Source: CAYLZW01 sp964388085
GTDB taxonomy: Bacteria; Myxococcota; UBA727; CAYLZW01
Direction of reading: 5' to 3'
NCBI GenBank assembly: GCA_964388085.1
Contig: CAYLZW010000143.1
Location: 1-13,971 of the forward strand
Length of the DNA stretch: 13,971 nt
Shown: positions 5,251-12,667 of the stretch, piece by piece
Layout: the number at the start of each line of letters is the position of its first letter
Numbering within the stretch: the first letter of the stretch is position 1
Translations under genes and position numbers: made by a program
Notes under the pieces: generated by a model
Told to the model about the DNA's origin: nothing
Databases searched by the model: none
The model's input: the letters and a program-made list of their open reading frames with translations, nothing else

Positions 5251-6927
5251 ATGGCCAGCAAAGCTCCCCTCGAGGCGATCCCGCTCCGAACGCTCCAGCG
5301 CTACCACCACGCGACGCTGAACACCTTCGGTGACGGCGAGACGCTGGTGGAGGCGATTCAGCGCCGCCCCGGCATCTACGGGCCAAACCCCATCGCGTAC
5401 CTCTCGCTGATGGCGCGGCGGTCCACCTTGACCCTGGGCGACCTCGAAGAGGCGCTCATGAACGACCGCTCGCTGGTGCGCGCGGGCGCCTTCCGTAACT
5501 CGGTCTTCGTCATCGCCACCGAGGACTATCCGCTCTACTTCCGCGCCATGTACGAGTCGCTCGCCGGCTCGGGCATGAGCCGCCTGCGCTCGGCGGGCTA
5601 CGACGAGCAGGCGCTGCAGGGCTTCGCCCGCCGCCTCAAGGAGTCGCCCGAGTTCGATCGTCCGCAGTCGCCGACGCAGCTCGCGAACATCCTCTTCCCC
5701 GCCAAGGTGAAGCGCCCCGAGGTCGACGTCGAGCGCCTGCTGTTCCGCAAGCTCTGTGACCTCGGCGTTTTGCTGCGCACGAGCTCCAAGGGGTGGAAGG
5801 GCAACCAGTTCAACTACGCGCTCGCCGAGCGCTGGCTCGACGGCGTCACGCTCACGCACGAGCACCCCGAGCCCGCGCGCGTCGAGCTCGTTCGTCGCTA
5901 CCTGCGCACCTACGGCCCCGCCCGCATCGAGGACGCCGTGTGGTGGACGGGCCTGAACCACTCCGACGTGCGCCGCATCGTCGAGGGGCTCGGCCGCGAG
6001 GTCATCAAGTTCCCCGTCGACGGTCTCGGCGAGGGACTCCTGGCGCTGCGCGAGACGGTCGACGCCGTGCGCAAGAACCAGGTGCCGCCCGGCTCGCGCA
6101 TCCTGTTCCTGCCGCTGTGGGACACCTATCCGCTCGGCTGGCGCGATCGCACCCGCGTCGTCGATCCCGGCTTCGCGCCCTGGGTCTATGACCCGGCCGG
6201 CAACACCACCAGCGTCATCGTCGAGGAGGGCCGCGTCATCGGCTGCTGGCAGTTCCGCGACGGCGACTCCATCACGCTCGAGTTCCACGTCTTCGAGCCC
6301 TACGCCAGCCGCCTGAACGCGCTGCGCCTCGCCGCCGAGGACCACGCCGCCGCGCTCGCCGTCGTCGCCGGAGCTCGCGACGTGCGCGTCGTCGAACGCG
6401 CGCTGCCGCGGCCGCTGTCCGAGCGCGCCACCGCGTCCTTCCTCTGGCCGCTCGGCAAGGAGCCCGTGTTCCGCATGACGGATCAGGTCTTCATCGAGAA
6501 CCCCATGGATCGCCGCAGCGCCAACGTGCTGCGTTCCAAGTTCCTCGACGACGAGCGCCTCGTGCGCCCGGCCGACGTCGAGCCCTCGGGCCGCCTCGTG
6601 CCGCGCGACGACGGCAGCTTCGACGACGACGACGCCCCGCCGCCGCCCGCCGCCGAGCCGGCGCGGACCTCGTCCTCCTCGGAGGCCGACGAGGAGCCGG
6701 CCGCGAAGAAGGCGCCGAAGAAGACCGCCTCGAAGAAGACGGCGGCGGCCAAGAAGACCGCGCCGAAGCCGAAGAAACCGACGTCGTCGAAGCCGGAGAA
6801 GACGGCGGCGAAGAAGCCGGCGGCGAAGAAGCCGGCGGCCAAGAAGCCGGCGCCGAAGAAGGCGGCGGCGAAGAAGACGGCGGCGAAGAAGCCGGCGGCG
6901 AAGAAGAAGACGGCGAAGAAGAAGTAG
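5251..6927 (+). CDS. YcaQ/AlkZ-like winged-helix (HTH_42) protein with histone-H1-like lysine-rich tail
   Basis: 558 residues. Residues about 5-410 match the winged-helix HTH_42 family that includes the DNA glycosylases AlkZ and YcaQ: RYLRTYGPARIEDAVWWTGL in the middle, then LLFLPLWDTYPLGWRDR-like sequence (LPLWDTY at 287-293) and GNTTSVIVEEGRVIGCWQF, which are characteristic. In AlkZ/YcaQ an N-terminal Gln-x-Gln pair is catalytic; here the aligned place appears to read GIYGPNPIAYLSLMAR (41-56), without either Gln, so glycosylase activity is doubtful. Residues about 450-485 are acidic and low-complexity (FDDDDAPPPPAAEP..SSSSEADEE), and 486-558 are a Lys/Ala/Pro tail with 31 Lys in 73 residues, expected to bind DNA without sequence specificity. 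The ATG at 5251 begins the homology; the frame is open further upstream but the sequence there is not protein-like. The gene converges on the phosphomutase gene. Role in DNA repair or DNA structure is inferred from family. Confidence 0.8.
   Translation: MASKAPLEAIPLRTLQRYHHATLNTFGDGETLVEAIQRRPGIYGPNPIAYLSLMARRSTLTLGDLEEALMNDRSLVRAGAFRNSVFVIATEDYPLYFRAMYESLAGSGMSRLRSAGYDEQALQGFARRLKESPEFDRPQSPTQLANILFPAKVKRPEVDVERLLFRKLCDLGVLLRTSSKGWKGNQFNYALAERWLDGVTLTHEHPEPARVELVRRYLRTYGPARIEDAVWWTGLNHSDVRRIVEGLGREVIKFPVDGLGEGLLALRETVDAVRKNQVPPGSRILFLPLWDTYPLGWRDRTRVVDPGFAPWVYDPAGNTTSVIVEEGRVIGCWQFRDGDSITLEFHVFEPYASRLNALRLAAEDHAAALAVVAGARDVRVVERALPRPLSERATASFLWPLGKEPVFRMTDQVFIENPMDRRSANVLRSKFLDDERLVRPADVEPSGRLVPRDDGSFDDDDAPPPPAAEPARTSSSSEADEEPAAKKAPKKTASKKTAAAKKTAPKPKKPTSSKPEKTAAKKPAAKKPAAKKPAPKKAAAKKTAAKKPAAKKKTAKKK
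6706..6924 (+). repeat. Lysine/alanine/proline codon repeat (histone-H1-like tail)
   Basis: Degenerate tandem units of AAG AAG CCG/ACG GCG GCG (about 15 bases, KKPAA/KKTAA) fill the 3' end of the winged-helix gene; the most regular part is about 6805-6905. Near-identical neighbouring units make length variation by slippage likely. Confidence 0.75.
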
Positions 6928-6945
6928 CGGGGCCGTCGTGGTGCT

Positions 6946-6968
6946 GGTTCGCGGCCCGTGCGTGAACC
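6946..6968. terminator. Candidate bidirectional hairpin between convergent genes
   Basis: GGTTCGCG (6946-6953) pairs with CGTGAACC (6961-6968): 8 pairs with one G.T wobble and a 7-base loop. It lies in the 51-base gap between the converging winged-helix and phosphomutase genes. There is no T-run on either strand, so termination is a guess from position. Confidence 0.3.
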
Positions 6969-6978
6969 CCAGCGGCCG

Positions 6979-8742
6979 CTACAACCCGAGGCTCGTCATG
7001 AGCTCGCCACGCACGAGCGCGAGCCGCGCGTCGAGCTCCTCCCGCTTGGCCGGCAGCGCAGCGACGTCAGCGACGCGCGCCACGGCCTCGAGGTACATCT
7101 TGATCTTCGGCTCGGTGCCGCTCGGCCGCACGGTCAGGCGCGTGCCCTGCTCGTCGTGGAACACGAGCACGTCCGAGGGCGGCAGCGGGCTCTTCTCGAA
7201 GCCCGCGGCGGGCTCCTTCGCCATGTCGATCTGGCGCGCGACCCTTACGCCGGCCAGGGTCGCCGGCGGCTCCGCGCGGAGCCGGCGCATGGCCTCGTCG
7301 ATGCGCGCCTTGCCCTCGCTGCCGGGCAGCACGACGCTCCACTGCGAGGCGCGCGAGAGGCCGTGCTTGACCGAGAGCTCGTCGAGCCGGTCCCACAGCG
7401 TCTTGCCCTCGCGCTTCAGCGCGGCGCACAGCTCGGCCGTGCGCACCGCGGCGGAGACGCCGTCCTTGTCGCGCACGAGCGGGCCGACGCTGACGCCGAG
7501 CGCCTCCTCGTAGCCGCTGACGAAGGCCTTGCCGTCCTTGGCCGCGTCCATGGCGGCGTTCGCGATCCACTTGAAGCCGGTCAGCACCTCCGCGTACGCG
7601 GCGCCGAGATCGTGCGCGATGCGCGAGAGCCACGTCGAGGACACGATGGTGGTGATGACGAGCTTCTGCTTGCCCGCGGTGTCCGCGTGCTCGAGCGCGT
7701 CCGCCGACAGCAGCACCCCCACGTCGTTGCCGGAGAGCGTCTCGTAGCGAGCGCCGTCGCGTGACTTGACGCAGACGGCGATGCGATCGGCGTCGGGGTC
7801 GTTCGCGAGCACGACGTCGGCGTTCATCTCGGCCGCGGCGGCGAGCGAGAGATCGAGCGCGCCGGGCTCCTCGGGGTTTGGGAACGAGACGGTGCCGAAG
7901 GTGTGGTCCGGGTCCGCCTGCTCGGGCACGCTGAAGACGCGCTCGAAGCCCTGCTCCTCGAGCACGCGCATGACGAAGCGGTGCCCGACGCCGTGCATCG
8001 CCGTGTAGACGATGGAGAGCGGCACCTCCTTGCCGATGCCGGGGCGGAAGGAGCCGGCCTTGACGCCACGGCTGTAGGCCCGCTCGACGTCGTCCTGCAC
8101 GCGGCGCCGCAGGCCTCGCTCCACCGCCGTCGTCAGCGAGGGGCGCGCGATGCGGTCGAGCGCGGGCGCGCGCGCGATGCAGGCGGCGATGCCCTTGTCG
8201 TGCGGCGGGATGATCTGCGCGGCGTTCGCCCAATAGACCTTGTAGCCGTTGTCGGCGGGCGGGTTGTGGCTCGCGGTCACCATGATGCCGGCGGCGGCGT
8301 TCAGATGGGAGACGGCGAACGCGCACACGGGCGTCGGCACCGGCTCGCTGAACACGTCACAGCGGATACCGAGGCCGGCGAGCACCGCGGCGGCGTCCTC
8401 GGCGAAGCGGCGGCTGTTCTTCCGCCCGTCGTACGCGATCACGACGCCGCGCGCGCTGACGTCGACGCCATGGCGAGGGCCCTCCTCGAGCAGGTAGGTG
8501 CCGAGGCCGTGGGTGGCCCGGATCACGACGACGCGGTTCATTCGCATCGTGCCGGCGCCCATGGCGCCGCGCAGGCCGGCGGTGCCAAACGACAGCGTGC
8601 CGGCGAAGCGCTCTTCGAGATCCTGCTCGGCAGCCGCGTCCTTGGCCTCGACCCGAACCAGCAGCTCTCTCAGCTCCCGGCGGGTCGCGGGGTCGGGATC
8701 TTCGGCGAGGAAGGTGCGCGCGCGCACAAGGACATCGGACAT
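6979..8742 (-). CDS. Phosphoglucomutase/phosphomannomutase (alpha-D-phosphohexomutase superfamily)
   Basis: 587 residues, ATG at 8742-8740 preceded on the minus strand by a GAGGGAGAGAG Shine-Dalgarno. All four catalytic regions are present: the active-site phosphoserine loop TASHNP (Ser158, 156-161), the Mg2+ loop DPDADR (315-320), the sugar-binding GYEEALG (410-416) and the phosphate-binding RPSGTEPK (539-546). The N-terminal SFGTAGLRGAMGAG..RMN pattern and the length place it with the PgcA/PGM2-type group rather than the shorter AlgC/GlmM type. It interconverts hexose-1-phosphate and hexose-6-phosphate, feeding nucleotide-sugar, glycogen or envelope polysaccharide synthesis; the choice between glucose and mannose cannot be made here. 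It is divergent from the S41 protease gene across 81 bases and seems to be a single-gene unit. Nothing is truncated. Confidence 0.93.
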   Translation of the reverse strand: MSDVLVRARTFLAEDPDPATRRELRELLVRVEAKDAAAEQDLEERFAGTLSFGTAGLRGAMGAGTMRMNRVVVIRATHGLGTYLLEEGPRHGVDVSARGVVIAYDGRKNSRRFAEDAAAVLAGLGIRCDVFSEPVPTPVCAFAVSHLNAAAGIMVTASHNPPADNGYKVYWANAAQIIPPHDKGIAACIARAPALDRIARPSLTTAVERGLRRRVQDDVERAYSRGVKAGSFRPGIGKEVPLSIVYTAMHGVGHRFVMRVLEEQGFERVFSVPEQADPDHTFGTVSFPNPEEPGALDLSLAAAAEMNADVVLANDPDADRIAVCVKSRDGARYETLSGNDVGVLLSADALEHADTAGKQKLVITTIVSSTWLSRIAHDLGAAYAEVLTGFKWIANAAMDAAKDGKAFVSGYEEALGVSVGPLVRDKDGVSAAVRTAELCAALKREGKTLWDRLDELSVKHGLSRASQWSVVLPGSEGKARIDEAMRRLRAEPPATLAGVRVARQIDMAKEPAAGFEKSPLPPSDVLVFHDEQGTRLTVRPSGTEPKIKMYLEAVARVADVAALPAKREELDARLALVRGELMTSLGL

Positions 8743-8791
8743 GATCGCTCTCTCCCTCGACTAGACCGGCAGACACAGCTCTCGAGCAGCC

Positions 8792-8817
8792 TGCTAGAGT
8801 GATCGAACGCCTCGGAG
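8792..8817 (+). promoter_or_regulatory. Candidate extended -10 (TGCTAGAGT) and RBS deciding the TTG start of the S41 gene
   Basis: TGC + TAGAGT at 8792-8800 places a start site near 8807. GGAG at 8814-8817 is 6 bases before the TTG at 8824. There is no ATG or GTG at a suitable place before the membrane segment, so the ribosome-binding site supports TTG as the start. No convincing -35 element is seen. Confidence 0.4.
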
Positions 8818-8823
8818 TGCCAC

Positions 8824-10098
8824 TTGAGAACCAGAGCTGCAAGACCGACGGGCGCGCGAGTCTCGAAGATCGTCGTCGTGGCGGCCTTTTCGGTCGGGCT
8901 GCTCTCGGGGCTCGTGCTGGCGGCCGGCGGGCCCGCCCTCGCGACCAGCATCGACGGCACGTACCAGAAGCTGCGCGTGTTCAGCCAGGTGTTGAGCTAC
9001 GTACAGACCCACTACGTCGACGAGATCAGCGAGGACGAGCTGCTCTACGACGCCATCGGCGGCATGCTGCGCGATCTCGACCCGCACACGACCTTCATGC
9101 GCCCGGCCGAGTACCAGAAGCTGCGCGAGGACACGGCCGGCGAGTTCGGCGGCCTCGGCATCCGGCTCACCGCCACCGACGTCGGCGTCTTCATCGAGGG
9201 GGTCTCGTCCGACGGGGCGGCGTCGCGCGCGGGGCTGCTCTCGGGCGATCGCATCGTGGCCATCGACGGCGCCGAGATCGCCGCGCTCGACCTCGACGAG
9301 GTGGCCAAGCGCCTGCGTGGGGTCCCGGGCACGAAGGTGTTGATCGGCGTCGTGCGCGCGGGCTGGCAGGGGCCGCGCGAGATCCCGCTCATCCGTCGCT
9401 ACGTGCGCGTGAAGTCCGTCGAGCACGACCTGCTCGAGGGGGAGATCGGCTACGTGCGCATCTACAGCTTCCAGGAGCGCACCGACCAGGAGCTCGCCGA
9501 GGCGCTGGCCGACCTCGGGCAACGTGCGAAGCGGAAGGGGCGCGCGCGGCTCGCCGGCCTCGTGCTCGACCTGCGCGACAACCCCGGCGGGCTGCTCGAC
9601 GAGGGCGTCAAGGTGGCCGATCGCTTTCTCGAGGAGGGCGACATCGTCCGTACCGAGGGGAGGAACCCGCGCACGGCGGAGGTGCAGGTGGCTCACGCGC
9701 GCGGCACCGAAGAGCCCTATCCCATGACGGTGCTGGTCAACGGCGGTACGGCGTCTGCCAGCGAGATCGTCGCCGGCGCCCTGCAGGACCACGGCCGCGC
9801 CGCCATCGTCGGCACGCGCAGCTACGGCAAGGGATCGGTGCAGACGCTGTTCGGCCTCGAGGACGGCTCGGGACTCAAGCTCACCATCGCGCGCTACTAC
9901 ACACCGAGCGGGCGCAGCATCCAGAAGGTCGGCATCACGCCCGATCTCCCGGTCCGCGCCGACAAGGACCTGCCGCCCGGCGACGGCGAGCAAGACGTGG
10001 TGGCGCGGCTCTTGGCCGACACGCAGCTAAAGAGCGCGCTCGAGTCGCTGCAGCGGCACGCCAGCGGGGCGCCCGCGCGCGCCCAGACGGGCCGATGA
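8824..10098 (+). CDS. ctpA: S41 family C-terminal processing protease (CtpA-type)
   Basis: 424 residues from TTG 8824 (GGAG 6 bases upstream). A basic N-terminus (MRTRAARPTGARVSK) and a hydrophobic stretch (about 16-40) make a signal anchor or signal peptide, placing the enzyme in the periplasm. The QVLSYVQTHYVDE..LRDLDPHTTFM segment typical of the family follows, then a PDZ domain (about 105-185, EFGGLGIRL..ASRAGLLSGDRIVAIDG), then the protease core with LDLRDNPGG. The serine/lysine dyad motifs are visible: NGGTASASEI, with Ser311 as likely nucleophile, and RSYGKGSVQT, with Lys336, 25 residues on. The end, YYTPSGRSIQ..GITPDLPV, is also typical. Such enzymes trim or degrade envelope proteins from their C-termini. 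The gene stands alone, divergent from the phosphomutase gene; 223 bases separate it from the following FHA gene. Substrate unknown. Confidence 0.93.
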   Translation: MRTRAARPTGARVSKIVVVAAFSVGLLSGLVLAAGGPALATSIDGTYQKLRVFSQVLSYVQTHYVDEISEDELLYDAIGGMLRDLDPHTTFMRPAEYQKLREDTAGEFGGLGIRLTATDVGVFIEGVSSDGAASRAGLLSGDRIVAIDGAEIAALDLDEVAKRLRGVPGTKVLIGVVRAGWQGPREIPLIRRYVRVKSVEHDLLEGEIGYVRIYSFQERTDQELAEALADLGQRAKRKGRARLAGLVLDLRDNPGGLLDEGVKVADRFLEEGDIVRTEGRNPRTAEVQVAHARGTEEPYPMTVLVNGGTASASEIVAGALQDHGRAAIVGTRSYGKGSVQTLFGLEDGSGLKLTIARYYTPSGRSIQKVGITPDLPVRADKDLPPGDGEQDVVARLLADTQLKSALESLQRHASGAPARAQTGR

Positions 10099-10321
10099 GC
10101 GCCGCGCCCCACCCCTCGTTGCGCCGGCGCGTCGCGCGCCGCCCGCGCTGTGCTAACTGTAAGCGGGTTCGTGCGGGCGAGCCCGTCGCGAATGGCCTCG
10201 CCAGCCTCAGGGTTTCGCTGGCCGCTTGTGGCCGCGCGCTCCGCGCTCGGCATATGATGTGGGGCGCCGTGTCCCACGAGGAGCATGGCGCGCGCTGCGC
10301 CTCGCCCGAGGCTGGAGAAGA
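10099..10321 (+). promoter_or_regulatory. Intergenic leader of the FHA/sctN operon: promoter candidates and hairpin
   Basis: This is the longest gene-free stretch of the window. TGCTAACTG (10151-10159) resembles the other extended -10 candidates. TATGAT (10253-10258) is the best -10 match (5/6 to TATAAT) but has no good -35 at normal spacing. A hairpin is formed by 10168-10177 (TTCGTGCGGG) and 10182-10192 (CCCGTCGCGAA) around a CGAG tetraloop, with one wobble and one bulged T; it could end the protease transcript or lie in the FHA leader. The same region (10174-10193) matches 5190-5209. GGAGAAG at 10314-10320 is the ribosome-binding site of the FHA gene. Confidence 0.4.
10174..10193 (+). repeat. 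Intergenic element copy 2 (matches 5190-5209, 19/20)
   Basis: CGGGC-GA-GCCCG (10174-10185) is followed by T and CGCGAAT. Here the flanks also pair, so the copy forms part of a longer hairpin (10168-10192). Confidence 0.45.
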
Positions 10322-12655
10322 ATGGCCGGCTGGAAGCTGATCATCGAGGACGACGCGGGCAAGACGATCGTCGTGCCCCTCGCTCGTGATGAGATCACCA
10401 TCGGGCGCAAAGAAGGGAACACGATCCGCCTCACCGAGCGGAACGTCTCTCGCTTCCACGCGCGCCTCATGCGCCAAAACGGGCAGGTCTTCATCCAAGA
10501 CTGCGAGTCCTACACGGGCGTGCGCATCAACGGTGATCGCATCCGTGGCGACGTGGAGGTGCGCGAGGGCGATCTCATCGAGATCGGCGACTACCACCTC
10601 GCGCTGCAGGCCGAGGGAGCCCAGCCCGCCCTCGCCGGCGCGCAGCCTCCGACCGCGTCGCACCCGACCACGCCGATGGCCTCCGCCACCTCCGGAGCCT
10701 TCGCCGTCGAGGAGGACGACCAGTTCGCCGGCGACACCCAGCGCTGGGAGCCGCCCGACGAGATGGACTCGCCGCTGCTCGGCGGGCTGCCGACCGAGGA
10801 GGGCGGCGCGCTGCTTCCCGAGACGGAGACGCAGCGCTACACGGCGCCGCACGTCGACGAGCCCACGCGCGAGGAGACCGCGCGCATCGACTCCACGGAT
10901 CCGACGGTGCCCGGCTCCGAGCACCCGGCGCCCATCTCGGCGCTCGGCAATCCGGTGAACCCCTTCGCGCTCAACAACGACGTCACGATGCGCACGCCGA
11001 GCGCACCCGCGCTGCGCGCCCCCTCGATAAACGATCCGCTCACCGACGCGACGATGCCGACCGCCGCGCTGCCCGCCGCGGCGCTCGCCCCCGCGCCCTT
11101 GTCGACGCCGCCGCACTCCTCGCCGCGGAACGCCGCCGTCGATCCGGCCGCGCAGGACACGCTCGCCACGCCCTCGCTCACGTCGCTGCCCGGCGGCGAC
11201 GACGAGCGCACCGAGGCCGTGCACGTGGCGCCCGGCCTCGAGGACGCGCTCGTGCAGCGCGCGCGTCTGGTGGCGCTCAACACGGTGTTCGCCGGCACGG
11301 TGCTGCCCTTCGATCAGGACGCCATGGTCATCGGCCGCACCGAGGACAACGACCTCGTCATCCAGCACAAGAGCGTGTCGCGGAACCACGCGCGCATCGT
11401 GAGAGAGGGCGATCGCTACACGATGCACGACCTCGGCAGCGCCAACGGCATCCTCGTCAACAACGACGAGGTCGGCAGCGCGCTGCTCTCCTCGGGTGAT
11501 GTGGTGGAGCTCGGGCGCGTGCGCCTGCGCTTCGTCGAGCCCGGCGAGCACTTCGAGCTCTCCGCGGACGACATCGCGCGCGCGCGCATCGCGGACAAGA
11601 GCGGCGACGAGTGGGACGAGCCCGGCACGAACATCACCTCGCCGCTGCGCGACAAGGTGGCGGGCGGCAAGAAGAAGCCTCCCATCGTCGCCATCGCCAT
11701 CGGCGCCGCCGCGCTCGTGCTGCTCGTCGTCATCGTCCTCGCGCTGACGGGAGCCGGCGAGGAGGCGGCGGTACCGGAGCCGACCAAAGCCGCCGCGCAG
11801 CCCGCCGAAGACGATCGCGCCGCCGCGCTCGCGCAGGCGAAGATCGACGAGGCCAAGGGCTACCTGAAGGCCGGCAAGCCCGACGACGCGCGGCGCGCGG
11901 CGCAGGACGCGGTGGACCTGAACGGCGGCGCGGACGCGAAGGCGGTGCTCCTCGAGGCGCAGGCCGCGCAGCAGGCGGCCTCGTCGATCCAGATCGCGCG
12001 CAAGCACCTCGACGAGGGTCGCTTCGAGGACGCCCTGGTGAGCGCCGACGCGCTGCGCGGATCCCCCGAGGCGGAGGAGGCAAAGCAGATCGCCGCCACC
12101 GCGAAGAAGAAGCTCATCGAGGCCTACGTGGCCGACGCGCAGGCCGCGCACGACGACGACAAGAAGGCGGAGCGCAAGCAGGCGCTGGCGGCCCTGCGGC
12201 GTCACGACGAGGCGCGCGCGAACGCGCTCGAGAGCCGCTTCGACGAGGAGGACGGCGCCGCCGCGGCCGCCGCCGACGAAGAGCGCGCGCGCCGGACGAG
12301 CAGCGCGAAGAAGCCGCCGAAGAAGCCGAGCAAGCGCTCCCAGGCCCGCGAGCAGCGCCAGGAAGAGCCGCGCAAGAGCCCCGAGGAGATCGCCGCCGAG
12401 GTGGACGCCCTCGAGAAGCAGGCCACCCAGGCGCTGTTCACCGGCAACGCGCCCGCGGCGGCGCGCTTTCTCGACGACGCGCGCAAGCTCTCGCCGCGGC
12501 GCGCGACGCTCTACCGCGGGCTCGGGCAGGCCTACGAGAAGATGGGGCGTCAGAAGAAGGCGGCCTGGGCCTACGAGACCTATCTGAAGTACAGCCCCGG
12601 GGCTCCCGACCGGGACCTCGTGAAGAAGAAGATCCAGGAGCTCGGTGGTTCCTGA
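10322..12655 (+). CDS. Tandem FHA-domain, single-pass membrane protein with helical/TPR C-terminus (SctD-like position)
   Basis: 777 residues; ATG 10322 with GGAGAAG just upstream starts directly before the first domain. FHA1 (about 24-93) has Gly28-Arg29, Ser43-Arg44-x-His46 and Asn70-Gly71. FHA2 (about 315-400) has Gly338-Arg339, Ser353-Arg354-x-His356 and Asn375-Gly376. These are the canonical phosphothreonine-binding residues in both. A long Pro/Thr/acidic linker (about 95-310) carries repeated acidic-Thr-x-Arg motifs. A membrane helix (about 455-478, IVAIAIGAAALVLLVVIVLAL) preceded by KKK suggests cytoplasmic FHA domains and about 300 residues outside. That part is helical, Ala/Lys/Glu-rich and ends in TPR-like sequence (about 695-765, LFTGNAPAAARFLDDARKLSP..LYRGLGQAYEKMGRQKKAAWAYETYLKYSP). 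It is 12 bases upstream of the type III secretion ATPase gene. Type III inner-ring proteins SctD also have FHA fold-helix-periplasmic layout, but without a TPR end, so the equivalence is inferred. Confidence 0.85.
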   Translation: MAGWKLIIEDDAGKTIVVPLARDEITIGRKEGNTIRLTERNVSRFHARLMRQNGQVFIQDCESYTGVRINGDRIRGDVEVREGDLIEIGDYHLALQAEGAQPALAGAQPPTASHPTTPMASATSGAFAVEEDDQFAGDTQRWEPPDEMDSPLLGGLPTEEGGALLPETETQRYTAPHVDEPTREETARIDSTDPTVPGSEHPAPISALGNPVNPFALNNDVTMRTPSAPALRAPSINDPLTDATMPTAALPAAALAPAPLSTPPHSSPRNAAVDPAAQDTLATPSLTSLPGGDDERTEAVHVAPGLEDALVQRARLVALNTVFAGTVLPFDQDAMVIGRTEDNDLVIQHKSVSRNHARIVREGDRYTMHDLGSANGILVNNDEVGSALLSSGDVVELGRVRLRFVEPGEHFELSADDIARARIADKSGDEWDEPGTNITSPLRDKVAGGKKKPPIVAIAIGAAALVLLVVIVLALTGAGEEAAVPEPTKAAAQPAEDDRAAALAQAKIDEAKGYLKAGKPDDARRAAQDAVDLNGGADAKAVLLEAQAAQQAASSIQIARKHLDEGRFEDALVSADALRGSPEAEEAKQIAATAKKKLIEAYVADAQAAHDDDKKAERKQALAALRRHDEARANALESRFDEEDGAAAAAADEERARRTSSAKKPPKKPSKRSQAREQRQEEPRKSPEEIAAEVDALEKQATQALFTGNAPAAARFLDDARKLSPRRATLYRGLGQAYEKMGRQKKAAWAYETYLKYSPGAPDRDLVKKKIQELGGS

Positions 12656-12667
12656 TCGGGAGACGCG

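Noticed and set aside
4996..6345. A 449-codon minus-strand open frame opposite the winged-helix gene
   Set aside because: It is a compositional shadow of a real gene on the plus strand with clear family motifs.
8794..9993. A 399-codon minus-strand open frame opposite the S41 protease gene
   Set aside because: It is the mirror of a gene with intact catalytic motifs and has no recognisable protein features.
10285..10389. A 34-codon upstream open frame (ATG 10285) overlapping the FHA start in another frame
   Set aside because: GAGGAG lies only one base before the ATG, too close for good initiation, and the peptide is Arg-rich without features. A regulatory leader peptide cannot be excluded but is not supported.
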